A stretch of DNA of 6,485 nt, from NCBI GenBank assembly GCA_022448765.1, contig JAKUTI010000153.1, forward strand, positions 1-6,485. The letters run 5' to 3'. The stretch is from Pseudomonadales bacterium. GTDB taxonomy: Bacteria > Pseudomonadota > Gammaproteobacteria > Pseudomonadales > Azotimanducaceae. The notes under the pieces are model-generated. The model was not told the origin of the DNA. It saw nothing but the letters and a program-made list of their open reading frames with translations, and did no database searches. Below, piece after piece: positions 6,371 to 6,485 of this stretch (position 1 is its first letter; the number at the start of each line of letters is the position of its first letter). A program made the translations under genes and the position numbers.

Positions 6371-6485
6371 ATGGTTAGAGTGACGGTTGCTGCAGTTTGT
6401 TTTCTCGCATACCAAAGTCTTAGTGGCTACGAGCTCCGTTACACGGCGCCCGAGACGCAGGGTCTTTCTTCTGAGGGCATGGCCA
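6371..6485 (+). CDS. 5' end of an exported protein, probably a beta-lactamase-related serine hydrolase (partial)
   Basis: An ATG at 6371 with GAGGT five bases upstream opens a frame that runs off the right edge (38 codons). The first residues, MVRVTVAAVCFLAYQSLSG, form a plausible Sec signal peptide with a basic residue and a hydrophobic core. The mature start, YELRYTAPETQGLSSEGMA, resembles the beginning of class C beta-lactamase-like serine hydrolases/esterases, which commonly open with a P.E.GLSSE.LA segment. The catalytic SxxK motif would lie outside the window, so the assignment rests on this short match. The gene starts 46 bp after matB on the same strand with no clear terminator between them, so it may be cotranscribed. 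Confidence 0.5.
   Translation, partial: MVRVTVAAVCFLAYQSLSGYELRYTAPETQGLSSEGMA

Noticed and set aside
1..6485. Search by eye for CRISPR repeats, tRNA or rRNA segments, insertion-sequence ends, transposase genes and long direct or inverted repeats.
   Set aside because: None seen; nearly all bases are covered by the six coding genes, and no repeat of notable length was noticed.

Overview
The window reads as a bacterial chromosome segment of moderate GC content. It is probably from a free-living, perhaps marine, gammaproteobacterium. That guess rests on the gene repertoire (CoA-ligase, acyl-CoA dehydrogenase and esterase genes) and on my recollection of similar small secreted proteins in that group; no rRNA or other phylogenetic marker is present. 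Genes are dense, and no stretch above about 110 bp is empty.

Layout: a minus-strand cluster runs from about 4704 down to 61, in transcription order: type-B carboxylesterase (4704-3235), acyl-CoA dehydrogenase (3238-2057), small exported Cys-rich protein (1998-1528), and an acetoacetyl-CoA synthetase-like gene (1455-61). The first two are joined by an ATGA stop/start overlap and are almost certainly translationally coupled. The other gaps are 58 and 72 bp, so one transcript is plausible. A 111-bp divergent intergenic region (4705-4815) separates this cluster from plus-strand matB (malonyl-CoA synthetase, 4816-6324). After 46 bp comes the 5' end of another plus-strand gene (6371 to the window edge), which encodes a signal-peptide protein that looks like a beta-lactamase-related serine hydrolase.

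The genes fit a catabolic theme. An esterase could release a carboxylic acid, CoA ligases activate small acids (malonate by MatB, acetoacetate by the AacS-like enzyme), and an acyl-CoA dehydrogenase introduces a double bond. The actual substrate cannot be read from the sequence.

The main oddity is at the left end. The acetoacetyl-CoA synthetase is well conserved to about residue 442, then loses family resemblance and stops at 464 residues. The C-terminal lid domain and catalytic lysine are missing, and no reading frame restores them. The adjoining 60 bases are GC-rich and hold a plus-strand open frame entering from outside the window, so a rearrangement or deletion junction near position 130 is the best explanation. 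I found no RNA gene, CRISPR array, insertion sequence or clear novel system.
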